From: Neisseria sp. MVDL19-042950
GTDB lineage: Bacteria > Pseudomonadota > Gammaproteobacteria > Burkholderiales > Neisseriaceae
Direction: 5' to 3'
Assembly: GCF_030504625.1 (NCBI RefSeq)
Contig: NZ_JAUKWH010000001.1
Coordinates: 248,001-312,000 of the forward strand
Length of the DNA stretch: 64,000 nt
In this document: positions 46,181 to 56,441 of the stretch, in pieces
Layout: each line of letters begins with the position of its first letter
How positions within the stretch are numbered: position 1 is the stretch's first letter
Position numbers and translations under genes: made by a program
Notes under the pieces: model-generated
What the model saw: only the letters and a program-made list of their open reading frames with translations
Told to the model about the DNA's origin: nothing
The model's database searches: none

Positions 46181-49100
46181 TTAACCGAATGCTTTACGCG
46201 CGCCGGCAAACATTCTGTACCAGCCGGAAAGTTCGCTGTCTTGCCAATCGTCGGGGTGCCAGCTCATTTGGGCGGTGCGGTACACGCGCTCGGGGTGCGG
46301 CATCATGATGGTTACGCGGCCGTCGGCGTTGGTTACGCTTGCGATGCCTTGCGGCGAGCCGTTGGGGTTGAGCGGGTAGGTTTGGGTAACTGCGCCCAAG
46401 CCGTCCACATATTGCAGGGCAATATTGAGGCCGTCTGAAATTTTGCCGCCGATATGGGCGAAATCGGCGCGGCCTTCGCCGTGGCTCACGACTACGGGGA
46501 GATGGCTGCCTTGCATTTCGGCCAGAATCAGCGAGGGCGATTTGGGCACGTTGACCATGCTCAGGCGGGCTTCAAACTGCTCGCTTCGGTTGCGTTTGAA
46601 CTTCGGCCAGCCTTGCGTGCCGGGGATGATTTCCGCCAAGTTGCTCACCATTTGGCAGCCGTTGCACACGCCCAAAGTGAGCGTGTCGCCGCGCTCGAAG
46701 AAGGCGCTGAACTGGTCGCGCAGTTCGGGATGGAACAGGATGGATTTCGCCCAGCCTGCGCCTGCGCCCAATACGTCGCCGTAGCTGAAACCGCCGCACG
46801 CGGCGAGCATTTGGAAGTCGGCGAGTTTCACGCGGCCGGCCATCAGGTCGCTCATGTGTACGTCGTAAGCATCGAAGCCCGCACGGGTAAAGGCGGCGGC
46901 CATTTCCACCTGCCCGTTCACGCCTTGTTCGCGCAACACGGCGATTTTCGGCTTGGCACCACTCGCGATAAACGGCGCGGCGATGTCTTCTTTAAGGTCG
47001 AATTTCAGGTCGGCAAACAGCGCGCTGCGCTTGTCGTCTGCCAGCAGGGCAAATTCGCTGTCGGCGCATTCGGGGTTGTCGCGCAGGCGTTGGATTTGGT
47101 GGCTGGTTTCTTGCCAGGTTTGTTGCAGTTTGATTAATTTGTCAGAAATAAGGTGCGTTTGCCCGTCGCGGATGAAGAGCATATTTTCATCGGTCGGAGC
47201 ACCAATTTCAAAGACATTGTGATGCAGCTTTTGTTGATAGAATAAATTGATAATATCGGCAACATCTTGTTTTTTAACTTGGATAACAGCACCCAGCTCT
47301 TCATTAAATAATGTGCGGGCAATGGTTTCTTGCCATTCTGCCAACGCTTTTACCTCTTCAGTCTGCAATGATTGAGACAGAGCGGTATGGTTGGTAATAA
47401 ATGTTTGTGCAAGTAATAAATTTAAATCTACATCCAAGCCGCAACGTGCAGCAAATGCCATTTCCACCAACGTAGCAAACAAGCCGCCGTCACTGCGGTC
47501 GTGGTAAGCCAAGAGTTTATCTTCGGCCACAAGCTGCTGAATCACTTGGTAAAACGCTTTCAGACGGCCTGCTTCGATATCCGGCGCTTCGCCTGCCATA
47601 TCGTTATACACTTGGCTTAAGGCCGAGCCGCCCATGCGTGCTTTGCCGAAGCCCAAGTCCACGGCCAGCAATACGCTGTCGGCTACGTTTTTCAATTCGG
47701 ACGTAACGGTTTTGCGCACGTCCTGCACCGGTGCGAAGCCGGTAATAATCAGGCTCAACGGCGAAGTTACCGATTTTTGCGCGCCGTTGTCTTTCCACAC
47801 GGTTTTCATCGACAGCGAATCTTTGCCCACGGGAATGCTGATGCCCAGTTCCTGACAGGCTTGCGACACGGCTTCGACGGTGCGGTAGAGTTTTTCGTCT
47901 TCGCCGGCGTTGCCGCAGGCGGCCATCCAGTTGGCGGAAAGTTTGATGTTGCCGATGTCGCCGATATTCACGCCGGCGAGGTTGGTCAGCGTTTCGCCGA
48001 TGGCCATGCGGCCGGAAGCGGGCGCGTTAAAGAGGGCGACGGTCGGTTTTTCGCCCATGGCCATGGTTTCGCCTTTGTGGGTGTTGAAGCCCATCATGGT
48101 TACGGCGGCATCGGCTACGGGAGTTTGGTAACGCCCCACCATTTGGTCGCGGTGGGTCATGCCGCCGACGCTGCGGTCGCCGATGGTAATCAGGAAGTTT
48201 TTGGCGGCCACGGTGGGCAGGCGCAACACGCGGTAGGCGGCTTCTTTCAAGTCGATATGCCTGCCTGAAAACGGTTTTTCAGACGGCCTTACGGTGTTGT
48301 CGCTGCGGGTGGTTTTGGGCGGTTTGCCGAGCAAGACGTTCAGCCGCAAATCAACGGGATTATTGCCGTACAAATCGTCGCGCACTTGCAGATGGCCGTC
48401 GTCGGTGGCGGTGCCGACAACGGCAAACGGGCAGCGTTCGCGCTCGCAGATTTCGCGGAACAAATCAAGGCTTTCCGGCAATATCGACAATACATAACGC
48501 TCTTGCGCTTCGTTACACCAAATCTGCATCGGGCTTAAGCCGTGCTCTTCCAGCGGCACGTCGCGCAGTTTGAATACCGCGCCGCGGCCTGCGTCGTTGA
48601 CCAATTCGGGGAAGGCGTTCGACAATCCGCCCGCGCCGACATCGTGAATCGACACGATCGGGTTGTTTTTACCGAGCTGCCAGCAGCGGTCGATGACTTC
48701 TTGCGCACGGCGTTCGATTTCGGGGTTGCCGCGCTGTACCGAGTTGAAGTCCAAATCGGCGGCGTTGCTGCCGGTATCCATAGACGAAGCCGCGCCGCCC
48801 CCGAGCCCGATCAACATGCCGGGGCCGCCGAGTTGCACCAATAATGCGCCTTCGGGGATTTGGTCTTTATGGGTTTGGCCTGCCTGAATGTTGCCCAAGC
48901 CGCCGGCAATCATAATCGGCTTGTGGTAACCGCGCATTTGGCCTTCGAACTCTTCTTCAAAGGTACGGAAATAGCCCAAAAGGTTGGGGCGGCCGAATTC
49001 GTTGTTGAACGCCGCACCGCCGATGGGGCCTTCGATCATGATGTCGAGCGGGCTGCTGATGTGGTCGGGCTTGCCGTAGCCGCCTTCCCACGGTTGTTTG

Positions 49101-50146
49101 AAGCCGGGGATGTTGAGGTTGGACACGGTAAAGCCGGTCAAACCTGCTTTCGGGCGTGCACCTTTGCCGGTGGCACCTTCGTCGCGGATTTCGCCGCCCG
49201 CACCGGTGGCCGCGCCCGCGAAAGGTGCGATGGCAGTAGGGTGGTTGTGGGTTTCTACTTTCATCAAAATGTGCGTTTCTTCTTCGCTGAAGCGGTAGCC
49301 TTGCTGCTCGTCCGCACGCGGGTAGAATCGCTCGATTTTCGCGCCTTCGATGATGGAGGCGTTGTCTTTATAGGCCACAATCGTGCCTTCGGGGTGGGCG
49401 TTGTGGGTGTCGCGGATCATGCCGAACAGCGATTTGGGCTGTTTTTCGCCGTTTAAGATGAAGTCGGCATTGAAGATTTTGTGGCGGCAGTGCTCGGAGT
49501 TGGCCTGCGCAAACATCATCAGTTCGACATCGCTGGGGTTGCGCTGCAAGGCTTGGTAGTTTTCCAGCAGATAGTCGATTTCGTCGGGCGACAGCGCTAA
49601 GCCCAGTTCGCTGTTGGCTTGTACCAAAGCATCTTTGCCTTTGCCTAAAACATCAACGGTGGCGAAGGTTTGCGCTTCAGGGTGGGCGAAGAGCCGTGAG
49701 GCCGTCTGAAAATCGGGCAGCACGCTTTCGGTCATGCGGTCGTGCAAGAGGGCGGCCCATTGCTGTTTTTGCTCGGCGTTCAGTTCGCCTTTCACCCACA
49801 CCGCCATGCCGCGCTCGATGCGTTCGATTTCGCCCAAGCCGCAGTTGTGCGCAATGTCGGTGGCTTTGGATGCCCACGGCGAAATGGTGCCGATGCGCGG
49901 GGTGATTAAAAACAAATGCAGGCTGTTTTCGGCTTCGGGTGTTTTTTCGACACTTTCTGCTTCTAACAAAGCCTGCAATTTCGTTGCGGTTTCGTTGTTC
50001 AGCGCGGATTCGCTGCTCACAAAATACCAAAATTCGCTGCTTAATTCTGCTTTCGGCAGGCCGGCGGCTGCGGCTTTTTGCAGGAGTTTTTCGATGCGGA
50101 AATCAGACAGGGCGGCAACGCCGCGCAAGGGCAATACGACGGACAT
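46181..50146 (-). CDS. purL: Phosphoribosylformylglycinamidine synthase (large form)
   Basis: PurL converts FGAR to FGAM with glutamine and ATP in purine synthesis. The 1321-aa product has the N-terminal PurS-like part, two AIRS-type ATP domains ([59 protein letters not shown]) and a C-terminal glutaminase domain. The catalytic Cys is in GVCNGCQ (near 1159), and HPERVYR lies near the end. Several DUS lie inside the gene. It is monocistronic with a strong terminator. Confidence 0.97.
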   Translation of the reverse strand: MSVVLPLRGVAALSDFRIEKLLQKAAAAGLPKAELSSEFWYFVSSESALNNETATKLQALLEAESVEKTPEAENSLHLFLITPRIGTISPWASKATDIAHNCGLGEIERIERGMAVWVKGELNAEQKQQWAALLHDRMTESVLPDFQTASRLFAHPEAQTFATVDVLGKGKDALVQANSELGLALSPDEIDYLLENYQALQRNPSDVELMMFAQANSEHCRHKIFNADFILNGEKQPKSLFGMIRDTHNAHPEGTIVAYKDNASIIEGAKIERFYPRADEQQGYRFSEEETHILMKVETHNHPTAIAPFAGAATGAGGEIRDEGATGKGARPKAGLTGFTVSNLNIPGFKQPWEGGYGKPDHISSPLDIMIEGPIGGAAFNNEFGRPNLLGYFRTFEEEFEGQMRGYHKPIMIAGGLGNIQAGQTHKDQIPEGALLVQLGGPGMLIGLGGGAASSMDTGSNAADLDFNSVQRGNPEIERRAQEVIDRCWQLGKNNPIVSIHDVGAGGLSNAFPELVNDAGRGAVFKLRDVPLEEHGLSPMQIWCNEAQERYVLSILPESLDLFREICERERCPFAVVGTATDDGHLQVRDDLYGNNPVDLRLNVLLGKPPKTTRSDNTVRPSEKPFSGRHIDLKEAAYRVLRLPTVAAKNFLITIGDRSVGGMTHRDQMVGRYQTPVADAAVTMMGFNTHKGETMAMGEKPTVALFNAPASGRMAIGETLTNLAGVNIGDIGNIKLSANWMAACGNAGEDEKLYRTVEAVSQACQELGISIPVGKDSLSMKTVWKDNGAQKSVTSPLSLIITGFAPVQDVRKTVTSELKNVADSVLLAVDLGFGKARMGGSALSQVYNDMAGEAPDIEAGRLKAFYQVIQQLVAEDKLLAYHDRSDGGLFATLVEMAFAARCGLDVDLNLLLAQTFITNHTALSQSLQTEEVKALAEWQETIARTLFNEELGAVIQVKKQDVADIINLFYQQKLHHNVFEIGAPTDENMLFIRDGQTHLISDKLIKLQQTWQETSHQIQRLRDNPECADSEFALLADDKRSALFADLKFDLKEDIAAPFIASGAKPKIAVLREQGVNGQVEMAAAFTRAGFDAYDVHMSDLMAGRVKLADFQMLAACGGFSYGDVLGAGAGWAKSILFHPELRDQFSAFFERGDTLTLGVCNGCQMVSNLAEIIPGTQGWPKFKRNRSEQFEARLSMVNVPKSPSLILAEMQGSHLPVVVSHGEGRADFAHIGGKISDGLNIALQYVDGLGAVTQTYPLNPNGSPQGIASVTNADGRVTIMMPHPERVYRTAQMSWHPDDWQDSELSGWYRMFAGARKAFG

Positions 50147-50265
50147 GAATCTAGCTCACACATGCGGTTGGAAATGGGCGTAATTGTACACAAAATCAGT
50201 ATGGTCTGCTCGGCTGCAATCAACCGAATTAATTTTTAATGCGCCAGCCGTATTAGCCGTACTGT

Positions 50266-50291
50266 CTGCGGCTTGCTGTCTTGTATTAAAA
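50266..50291 (+). repeat. Intergenic repeat, copy 2
   Basis: CTGCGGCTTGCTGTCTTGTA (50266-50285) plus TTAAAA differs from copy 1 (43930-43955) by four transitions and has the same orientation. It lies in the purL-glnB divergent gap. A preceding GCCGTA run is also shared, with an indel. Confidence 0.55.
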
Positions 50292-50344
50292 ACCCGTTTG
50301 ATTGGCTGGATTTTCCTTTTCAGACGGCCTGAAAAGCCCATTGA

Positions 50345-50743
<399 letters not shown>

Positions 50744-50781
50744 TATATATGTGATGCAAATTCCGTTTTGGCAAATGCAGC

Positions 50782-50814
50782 AAGAGGCCGTCTGAAATTT
50801 TCAGACGGCCTCTT
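50782..50814. terminator. DUS hairpin between glnB and the GH114-like gene
   Basis: A 16-bp stem (AAGAGGCCGTCTGAAA and complement) with a minimal loop is followed by a short T tract. The flanking genes converge, so it can act on both. Confidence 0.8.
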
Positions 50815-50842
50815 TGCCGATATGCAGAGGTTCGGCCGCTTT

Positions 50843-51655
50843 CTATTCTTTATCCAGATTCAAACGGGCGGCGATATGGCATTTGAACCCGTTGGCGCGG
50901 CAGTAATCCCGAATCTGTTGTTTCAGACGGCCTTCGGCTCCGTATTCCAACAGATAAACCTGCATGCCCGCCGCTTTCATTTCTTGCAGGTATTGCGTGA
51001 AATAGCGGCGGTTTGCAGCGGTTTGGGGGGCGAAACGTTTGGTGGCGAAGTTGATGGAGGTAAATACGGTTTCTTGGTTTACGCCGGTAGCCAGTTGCTG
51101 CAATTCTTTTTTCCGTGCCGCTTGTCGGGCGAAAGCGTCTCCGCCGTTGATGATTACGGGCAGCCGGTATTGCCGCAAGCCGCCGAGGATGTTTTTAAGG
51201 CCCTGATAGATATCCGGCTCGAGATAATGGAAATAAACATCGGCATTGTCGATAAAAAAGCCGTCTATGCCTTTTTCGACAAGCTGTTTGGCGAGCGTGT
51301 TTACCGTAAAAGCCTGCCATTCTTTATCGGAAACGTTTACCCAATATTCATCCGGCCAGTTTTCGTATTTGCCGAGTGTGATGGGGCGGAAACGCGGGTA
51401 GTAATCCCGAAAGGTTTCCAGCGAGCCGATATTGAGATAGGAAAATACTTTGTCCGCCTTGGAATGCAGGCATGCGATATCTGCGGCGGAAAATCCGGCG
51501 GCATCCACGACCACGGTTTCATATCGGTGCAGTTGCGCGGTATCGGCGGGATTCATGCCGATAAATACGCCGTACGTTTCTTTTGATTCGCCAACCGCGC
51601 TGCACAACATGATGATGCCCGCAAGCAGCAAGGCGGGGAATGTTACCGTTTTCAT
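50843..51655 (-). CDS. Exported endo-alpha-1,4-polygalactosaminidase-like protein (GH114)
   Basis: The 270-aa product has an N-terminal signal or anchor segment (TVTFPALLLAGIIMLCSAVG). It also carries a GH114-type TIM-barrel: YGVFIGMNPADTAQL, VFSYLNIGSLE, KGIDGFFIDNADVYFHY and PVIINGGDAFA. Related domains hydrolyse alpha-1,4-linked galactosamine polymers, including those of biofilms such as Pel. The substrate in this organism is unknown. The track extends 43 codons upstream across DUS copies; the ATG at 51655 gives the signal peptide and AAAGGGGC-like purines precede it poorly. It is probably monocistronic. Confidence 0.82.
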   Translation of the reverse strand: MKTVTFPALLLAGIIMLCSAVGESKETYGVFIGMNPADTAQLHRYETVVVDAAGFSAADIACLHSKADKVFSYLNIGSLETFRDYYPRFRPITLGKYENWPDEYWVNVSDKEWQAFTVNTLAKQLVEKGIDGFFIDNADVYFHYLEPDIYQGLKNILGGLRQYRLPVIINGGDAFARQAARKKELQQLATGVNQETVFTSINFATKRFAPQTAANRRYFTQYLQEMKAAGMQVYLLEYGAEGRLKQQIRDYCRANGFKCHIAARLNLDKE

Positions 51656-51767
51656 AAAGGGGCTTCGGGCGGAAAAACAAGGGCAATATGATTGAGGCGG
51701 GGAGCGGGGATAAGTTTCAGACGGCCCGAAGCCTTGCGTGCGGCCGTGATACGTTTGAGCGTGCGGA

Positions 51768-51799
51768 AGGCCGTCTGAAAACATATTTTCAGACGGCCT
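51768..51799 (-). terminator. DUS hairpin after the sulfate-binding protein gene
   Basis: A 14-bp stem AGGCCGTCTGAAAA and complement with a 4-nt loop lies about 25 bp past the stop of the sulfate-binding protein gene. Confidence 0.75.
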
Positions 51800-51823
51800 G
51801 ACGGTTCAAAAGGAAAGAATATT

Positions 51824-52900
51824 TTATTTGGCGGCGTTCAATTGGTCGAACAAACTGCCGTCGGCAAAAAATTTCTTTGCAATGTCATCCCAAGAACCGA
51901 AAACCTCGTTGGGGCGGAACGTTTCGACGGCGGGAAAATCGGCTTGGTGTTTCGCCAACACGGCGGCGTTGCGCGGGCGCAAATAGAGTTTGGCGGCCAG
52001 CTCTTGCGCCGGTTCGCTCCACAGGTATTTCAAATATTCGCCGGCGGCGGCACGGGTGCCTTTTTTATCGGCCACGGCATCGACGACGGCGACGGGGCTT
52101 TCCGAGAGAATGGTGTAGCTCGGATACACGATTTCAAACTGGCCGGGTGCAAGGTTGCGGCTCACATGGTTGGCTTCGTTTTCAAAAGTAATCAGCACGT
52201 CGCCGATATCGCGCTGGGTAAACGTGGTGGTGGCGGCGCGCCCGCCGTTTTCAAACACGGGCACGTTTTTGAGCAGTTTGGCGGTAAAGGCTTTGGCTTG
52301 GGCTTCGTCGCCGTTGTGCGCTTTCAAGCCGTAGCCGAATGCGCCGAGGAAAGCGTAACGGCCGTTGCCCGAAGTTTTGGGGTTGGCGATTACGATTTGC
52401 AGATTGTCTTTAGCTAAGTCCGCCCAATCGCGCACTTGCTTGGGATTGCTTTTACGGACGAGAAACACGGTGGTGCTGGTAAAGGGAACGGCATTGTCGG
52501 GCAGGCGGGTGTGCCAGTCTGATGCGACCAATCCTTTTTTTGCTAAAAGCTCGATATCGGAAGTTTGGTTCATGGTGGCTACATCCGCTTGCAGGCCGTT
52601 GGCGACGGCCAAAGCCTGTTTGCTCGAACCGCCGTGCGATTGCTGCACGTTGATCGCCACACAGGGGTTGCGGGCTTGGTATTCTTTGATAAACAGCGGG
52701 TTGTATTCTTTATAGAAATCGCGGGCCACATCGTAGGAAACGTTCAGCAGTTTGATGTTTTTGCCGTCGGAAGAAGCAACGGTGTTTCCGTCGGATGCGG
52801 ATGCTTCGGCCTGATTTTTGGCAGCATCGGGCGAGCAGGCCGATAAAGCCAGTAGGGTGCCGAGCGCGGCGGCAAATGGGAGAAAGCGTGTTGCCGACAT
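51824..52900 (-). CDS. sbp: Sulfate ABC transporter substrate-binding lipoprotein
   Basis: The 358-aa product is a sulfate/thiosulfate-binding protein of the Sbp/CysP family, with LLNVSYDVARDFYKEYNPLF, QSHGGSSKQA, FLVRKSNPKQVRDW, NPKTSGNGRYAFLGA and EIVYPSYTILSESPVAVVD. Unlike E. coli Sbp it carries a lipobox (LALSAC, Cys 22), so it is a membrane-tethered lipoprotein. The start at 52900 has a good ribosome site (GGAAAA). cysT, cysW and cysA are not next to it, so the permease must be encoded elsewhere. Confidence 0.92.
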   Translation of the reverse strand: MSATRFLPFAAALGTLLALSACSPDAAKNQAEASASDGNTVASSDGKNIKLLNVSYDVARDFYKEYNPLFIKEYQARNPCVAINVQQSHGGSSKQALAVANGLQADVATMNQTSDIELLAKKGLVASDWHTRLPDNAVPFTSTTVFLVRKSNPKQVRDWADLAKDNLQIVIANPKTSGNGRYAFLGAFGYGLKAHNGDEAQAKAFTAKLLKNVPVFENGGRAATTTFTQRDIGDVLITFENEANHVSRNLAPGQFEIVYPSYTILSESPVAVVDAVADKKGTRAAAGEYLKYLWSEPAQELAAKLYLRPRNAAVLAKHQADFPAVETFRPNEVFGSWDDIAKKFFADGSLFDQLNAAK

Positions 52901-53104
52901 GGTATTTTCCTTTGCAGTAATTGGTTTGAGTATGGTCGACACTTTATCGAGGCCGTCTGAAAAAGAGAAAGAATACTTGGTTTTATCATCATTGCCTTTG
53001 GTTATAAGCCGTCTGAAACCATCTCCGGCGCGGGCAACGGTTTTCAGACGGCCTGATTTTGATTTATTCTTTCATGTTTATTATTTTTGTAGAAACAATC
53101 ATCT

Positions 53105-55336
53105 ATGCCTCGTTTCTGGCTGCCGCTCTGGGTGGGCGGCGTTACCGCTTCGTTTGCTTTGCCCGCCGTGCCGTCTTGGACGGCGCTGGCGGCGGTATGG
53201 CTGTGCCTGTTTGCAGCGGCGTGGCGGTTTCGGACGGCGGCGTGGCTGCTGATATGTTTTTCCGGCGCGTTATACGGCATTGGGCGCACGCAAGCCGCTT
53301 TGGAAAAACAATGGCCTGCGGTTCAGACGGCCTATGTGCCGCTTACGGTAAAAGTGGCGGATTTGCCGCAGCGCGACGATAAACGGGTGCGTTTTACGGC
53401 CGTTGCGCGCGATGATGCGGGGCGGGAATACCGTTTGTTGCTGTCCGATTACCGTTTGCGCGATTGGCCGGTCGGCAGCGAATGGCGGGTACAGGCGCGG
53501 GTAAGGCCGCCGGTGGGCGAGGCGAATCTGCGCGGTTTCAACCGTGAAGCATGGGCGTTGGCCAACGGCATCGGCGGCGTGGGCAATATCGGCAAAGAGC
53601 GGCAGGCTGCGGCGCAAAACCGTGCCGGCGGTTTATCGGCCTTGCGCGAAACGGTCAGCCTGCGTTGGCAGCAAACCGATACCCGCGGGCAGGATTTTTC
53701 AGACGGCCTCGGTTTGATGCGGGCGTTGAGCATCGGCGAGCAATCGGCTTTGAGCGCGCAGGCGTGGCAGGCGTTCCGGCCTTTGGGTTTGAACCATCTG
53801 GTAAGTATTTCCGGCCTGCATGTGAGCATGGTGGCGGTGCTGGCGGGGTGGCTGACGAAGCAGTTGCTGCGCCTGCTGCCGCGCGTACCGAAACGGCCGC
53901 GGGCGTGGATGCTGGCGGCGGGTTTGGCGGCGGCATTGTTTTATGCGGGTTTGGCGGGCTTTTCGGTGCCGACGCAGCGCAGCGTGTTGATGCTGCTGGC
54001 GTTGGCATGGGCTTGGTGGCGCGGCAGCGGTGCGTCGGTGTGGACGGGTTGGTGGCAGGCGCTGGCGGTGGTGCTGCTGTTTGACCCGTTGGCGGTATTG
54101 AGCGCGGGGTTTTGGCTGTCGTTCGGTTTGGTCGGCGCGTTGTTGTGGGTGTCGGCAGGCCGTCTGAACGAACGCGGCTGGCTGTTGGCGGTGCGCGGGC
54201 AATGGGCGGTGTCGCTGTTGTCGGTGGTGGCGTTGGGCAGTATGTTCGCTTCGCTGCCTTTGATTAGTCCGTTGGTGAATGCGTTGGCGATTCCGTGGTT
54301 TTCGTGGGTGTTGGTGCCGCTGGCTCTGTTGGCTTCGTTGTTGCCGTTTGGTTGGCTGCAATGGCTGGCGGCTGCGGCGGGCGAATACACGATGCGGCTG
54401 CTGGTGCTCACGGCGCAAGTCGCGCCCGAATATGCGGTTGCCGCCGCTCCGCCTTATTTGCTGCCGTTGGCAGTGGCGGCGGTGTTGATGGCGCTGCTGC
54501 CGCGCGGCACGGGCTGGAAACCGCTGGCATGGCTGGTGTTGGCGGGCTTTGTGCTGTACCGCCCGCCGCCGCTTGCGGAAGGCCGTCTGAAAGTAACGGT
54601 GTGGGACGCGGGGCAGGGTTTGTCGGTGTTGATGCAGACGAAAGAGCATAATCTGTTGTTCGATACCGGCACGGAGCATATCGCCAACGCGCAGATTCTG
54701 CCCGGCCTGAATGCCGCGGGTGTGCGCGGTTTGGACGTGCTGGTGCTGTCGCACCACGATACCGACCACGACGGCGGTTTTGCCGAAATCCGTCAAGCCA
54801 AACAGCTGCGCGAAATTTGGGCTGGGCAGCCTGAGTTTTATCAGGGCGCGCGGTTTTGCGGGGAGCGGCAATGGCAATGGAACGGCGTGGTGTTTGAGTT
54901 TTTGAGGCCGTCTGAAAACTTGAAAACGGCCGACGACAACGAGCAAAGCTGTGTTCTGCGCGTGCTGGCGGGCGGTCAGTCGCTGCTGGTAACGGGCGAT
55001 TTGGGCAAACGCGGCGAGCTGGCGTTGGTGGAAAAATACGGCGAAGGCTTGTACAGCCAAGTGCTGGTGCTGGGGCATCACGGTAGCGACACTTCGTCGG
55101 CAGGCGGCTTTCTGAACGCCGTTTCGCCGCAATACGCCGTGGCTTCGAGCGGCTATGCCAATGCTTACAAACACCCCGCCGCTGCGGTGCAAAACCGCGT
55201 GAAAGCGCACGGCATCGCGCTGTTGCGTACCGATTTGTCGGGCGGCTTGGTGTTTGAATTAGGCGCGGGGGAAGAGGTGCAGGTAGGCCGTCTGAAAACG
55301 GATAAACCTTATTGGCAGAGGAAGCCGTTTGAATGA
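53105..55336 (+). CDS. comA: DNA internalisation competence protein ComEC/Rec2 (ComA)
   Basis: Inner-membrane channel that carries single-stranded DNA into the cytoplasm during transformation. The 743-aa product has an N-terminal membrane and OB-like region, the Competence domain with many helices (GLNHLVSISGLHVSMVAVLAGWLTK near 228) and a C-terminal metallo-beta-lactamase-like domain. That domain has SHHDTDHDGGFAEI (near 549) and LGHHGSDTSSAGGF. Neisseria call it comA. It is GC-rich and full length, and its coding sequence holds several DUS. Together with recB and pilW it fits a naturally transformable species. Confidence 0.94.
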   Translation: MPRFWLPLWVGGVTASFALPAVPSWTALAAVWLCLFAAAWRFRTAAWLLICFSGALYGIGRTQAALEKQWPAVQTAYVPLTVKVADLPQRDDKRVRFTAVARDDAGREYRLLLSDYRLRDWPVGSEWRVQARVRPPVGEANLRGFNREAWALANGIGGVGNIGKERQAAAQNRAGGLSALRETVSLRWQQTDTRGQDFSDGLGLMRALSIGEQSALSAQAWQAFRPLGLNHLVSISGLHVSMVAVLAGWLTKQLLRLLPRVPKRPRAWMLAAGLAAALFYAGLAGFSVPTQRSVLMLLALAWAWWRGSGASVWTGWWQALAVVLLFDPLAVLSAGFWLSFGLVGALLWVSAGRLNERGWLLAVRGQWAVSLLSVVALGSMFASLPLISPLVNALAIPWFSWVLVPLALLASLLPFGWLQWLAAAAGEYTMRLLVLTAQVAPEYAVAAAPPYLLPLAVAAVLMALLPRGTGWKPLAWLVLAGFVLYRPPPLAEGRLKVTVWDAGQGLSVLMQTKEHNLLFDTGTEHIANAQILPGLNAAGVRGLDVLVLSHHDTDHDGGFAEIRQAKQLREIWAGQPEFYQGARFCGERQWQWNGVVFEFLRPSENLKTADDNEQSCVLRVLAGGQSLLVTGDLGKRGELALVEKYGEGLYSQVLVLGHHGSDTSSAGGFLNAVSPQYAVASSGYANAYKHPAAAVQNRVKAHGIALLRTDLSGGLVFELGAGEEVQVGRLKTDKPYWQRKPFE

Positions 55337-55442
55337 TGGCGGGTATTGAATCTTGCTTTGTAGAGTAGGGAATCGCTCTGATAAAACGCTAACGGTGCTC
55401 AATATAGTTAATCAACTTACTTCATCACGGTTCGTCAAAGTG

Positions 55443-55506
55443 CGTCATACTCGGGTCAAGCCCGAGTATGACGTGTTATTTTTAGGGCGGATATGCAATC
55501 TGCCCT
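55443..55506. repeat. Two adjacent intergenic stem-loops after comA
   Basis: The first is CGTCATACTCGGG-tcaag-CCCGAGTATGACG (55443-55473), a perfect 13-bp stem followed by TTATTTTTA. The second is AGGGCGGAT-atgca-ATCTGCCCT (55484-55506) with one G-U. Both look like dispersed bacterial repeats rather than coding DNA, and the first could end comA transcription. Confidence 0.6.
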
Positions 55507-55549
55507 TACAAACGGTTTTGAAACCCAAGGTTTGCCGCATTCGCAAAAA

Positions 55550-55579
55550 GGCCGTCTGAATCCATTTTTTCAGACGGCC
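55550..55579. terminator. DUS hairpin between comA and the ankyrin gene
   Basis: An 11-bp stem GGCCGTCTGAA and complement with a T-rich loop lies just past the stop of the convergent ankyrin gene. Confidence 0.65.
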
Positions 55580-55590
55580 CGGCAAAGATG

Positions 55591-56325
55591 TTATTCGCAG
55601 CTCGATTTGCCGGTGCGGTGGTTGATGGCACCTTTGGAAATCAGCAAAGCCTGCATTTCCTTATGCCCGCGGGTGCAGGCGTAAGAAAGGGCGCTTTGGT
55701 TGTACGAGCCGGCGGATTTGTTGGTTTGTGTGGTAACCAAGTTCGGATTTGCGCCGAGTGAAAGCAGGTATTTCACCGTTTCGATGCGGTTGTTGCTGGC
55801 GGCCACCATCAGCAGCGTTTCGCCGTCGCTTTCTACGGTTTGGTCGTTCAGATCGGTTTTGTCTTTCAGTTTGGCATACACCTTGCGCACGATTTTGGTG
55901 TTTTTGCCCAACACGGCGGATTTGAGCACGTTGTACACGTCGCCGCGGTCGGTGGCGTTCAAATCGGCACCTTGGGCAATCAGGTAATCCACCATGTCTT
56001 CATAGCCGATAAACGCCGCCCAACCGAGCGCGGTTTGACCCAAGCTGGCTTCGTCTTTGGCTTCGAGGTTTTGACCTTTGGCCACCATTTTTTTCACTTT
56101 GGCCAAGTTGCCTTGCTTCACGGCATCAAACCATTCGGCATCGGGGCCTTCGGAAGGTTTGTCGTAGAAAATGCGCCATGAGAGTTTTTTCGGATTGGCG
56201 ATATCCTGCATTTCGGCCATGCTGTAACGGAATTTGCCTTTGGCAGCGGGCGCGGCCGAAGCGGCTACGGGCAAAACGAAGGCGGCCGCGAGCAGGGCGG
56301 CGGGGATAAATTTTTGAATGGACAT
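55591..56325 (-). CDS. Exported ankyrin-repeat protein
   Basis: The 244-aa product has a Sec signal peptide (ending ASA, about residue 24) and at least three ankyrin repeats. These include GQTALGWAAFIGYEDMVDYLIAQGADLN, DGETLLMVAASNNRIETVKYLLSLGANPN and QSALSYACTRGHKEMQALLISKGA. It is therefore likely periplasmic and protein-binding; the target is unknown. The start at 56325 has AAAGGAAA upstream; the track extends 40 codons further through a degenerate DUS region. A C-terminal Cys is present (SSCE). Confidence 0.85.
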   Translation of the reverse strand: MSIQKFIPAALLAAAFVLPVAASAAPAAKGKFRYSMAEMQDIANPKKLSWRIFYDKPSEGPDAEWFDAVKQGNLAKVKKMVAKGQNLEAKDEASLGQTALGWAAFIGYEDMVDYLIAQGADLNATDRGDVYNVLKSAVLGKNTKIVRKVYAKLKDKTDLNDQTVESDGETLLMVAASNNRIETVKYLLSLGANPNLVTTQTNKSAGSYNQSALSYACTRGHKEMQALLISKGAINHRTGKSSCE

Positions 56326-56380
56326 AAAGTTTCCTTTGAAAAAATCGGATTGGGAAAAAATCATGTAATACGATACATAA

Positions 56381-56418
56381 AGACCGTCCGAAACTTTACC
56401 TTTTGTTTCAGACGGCCT
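56381..56418 (-). terminator. Degenerate DUS hairpin after fbp
   Basis: The left arm AGACCGTCCGAAAC differs from a DUS by two bases while the right arm is intact, so the stem has two mismatches. It lies 24 bp past the fbp stop. Confidence 0.5.
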
Positions 56419-56441
56419 CAAGATATTTAAATAAACCTTAA

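Noticed and set aside
53699-55210. 503-aa antisense ORF across comA
   Set aside because: Gln/Arg/His-rich shadow of a GC-rich gene. comA has all its motifs on the plus strand.
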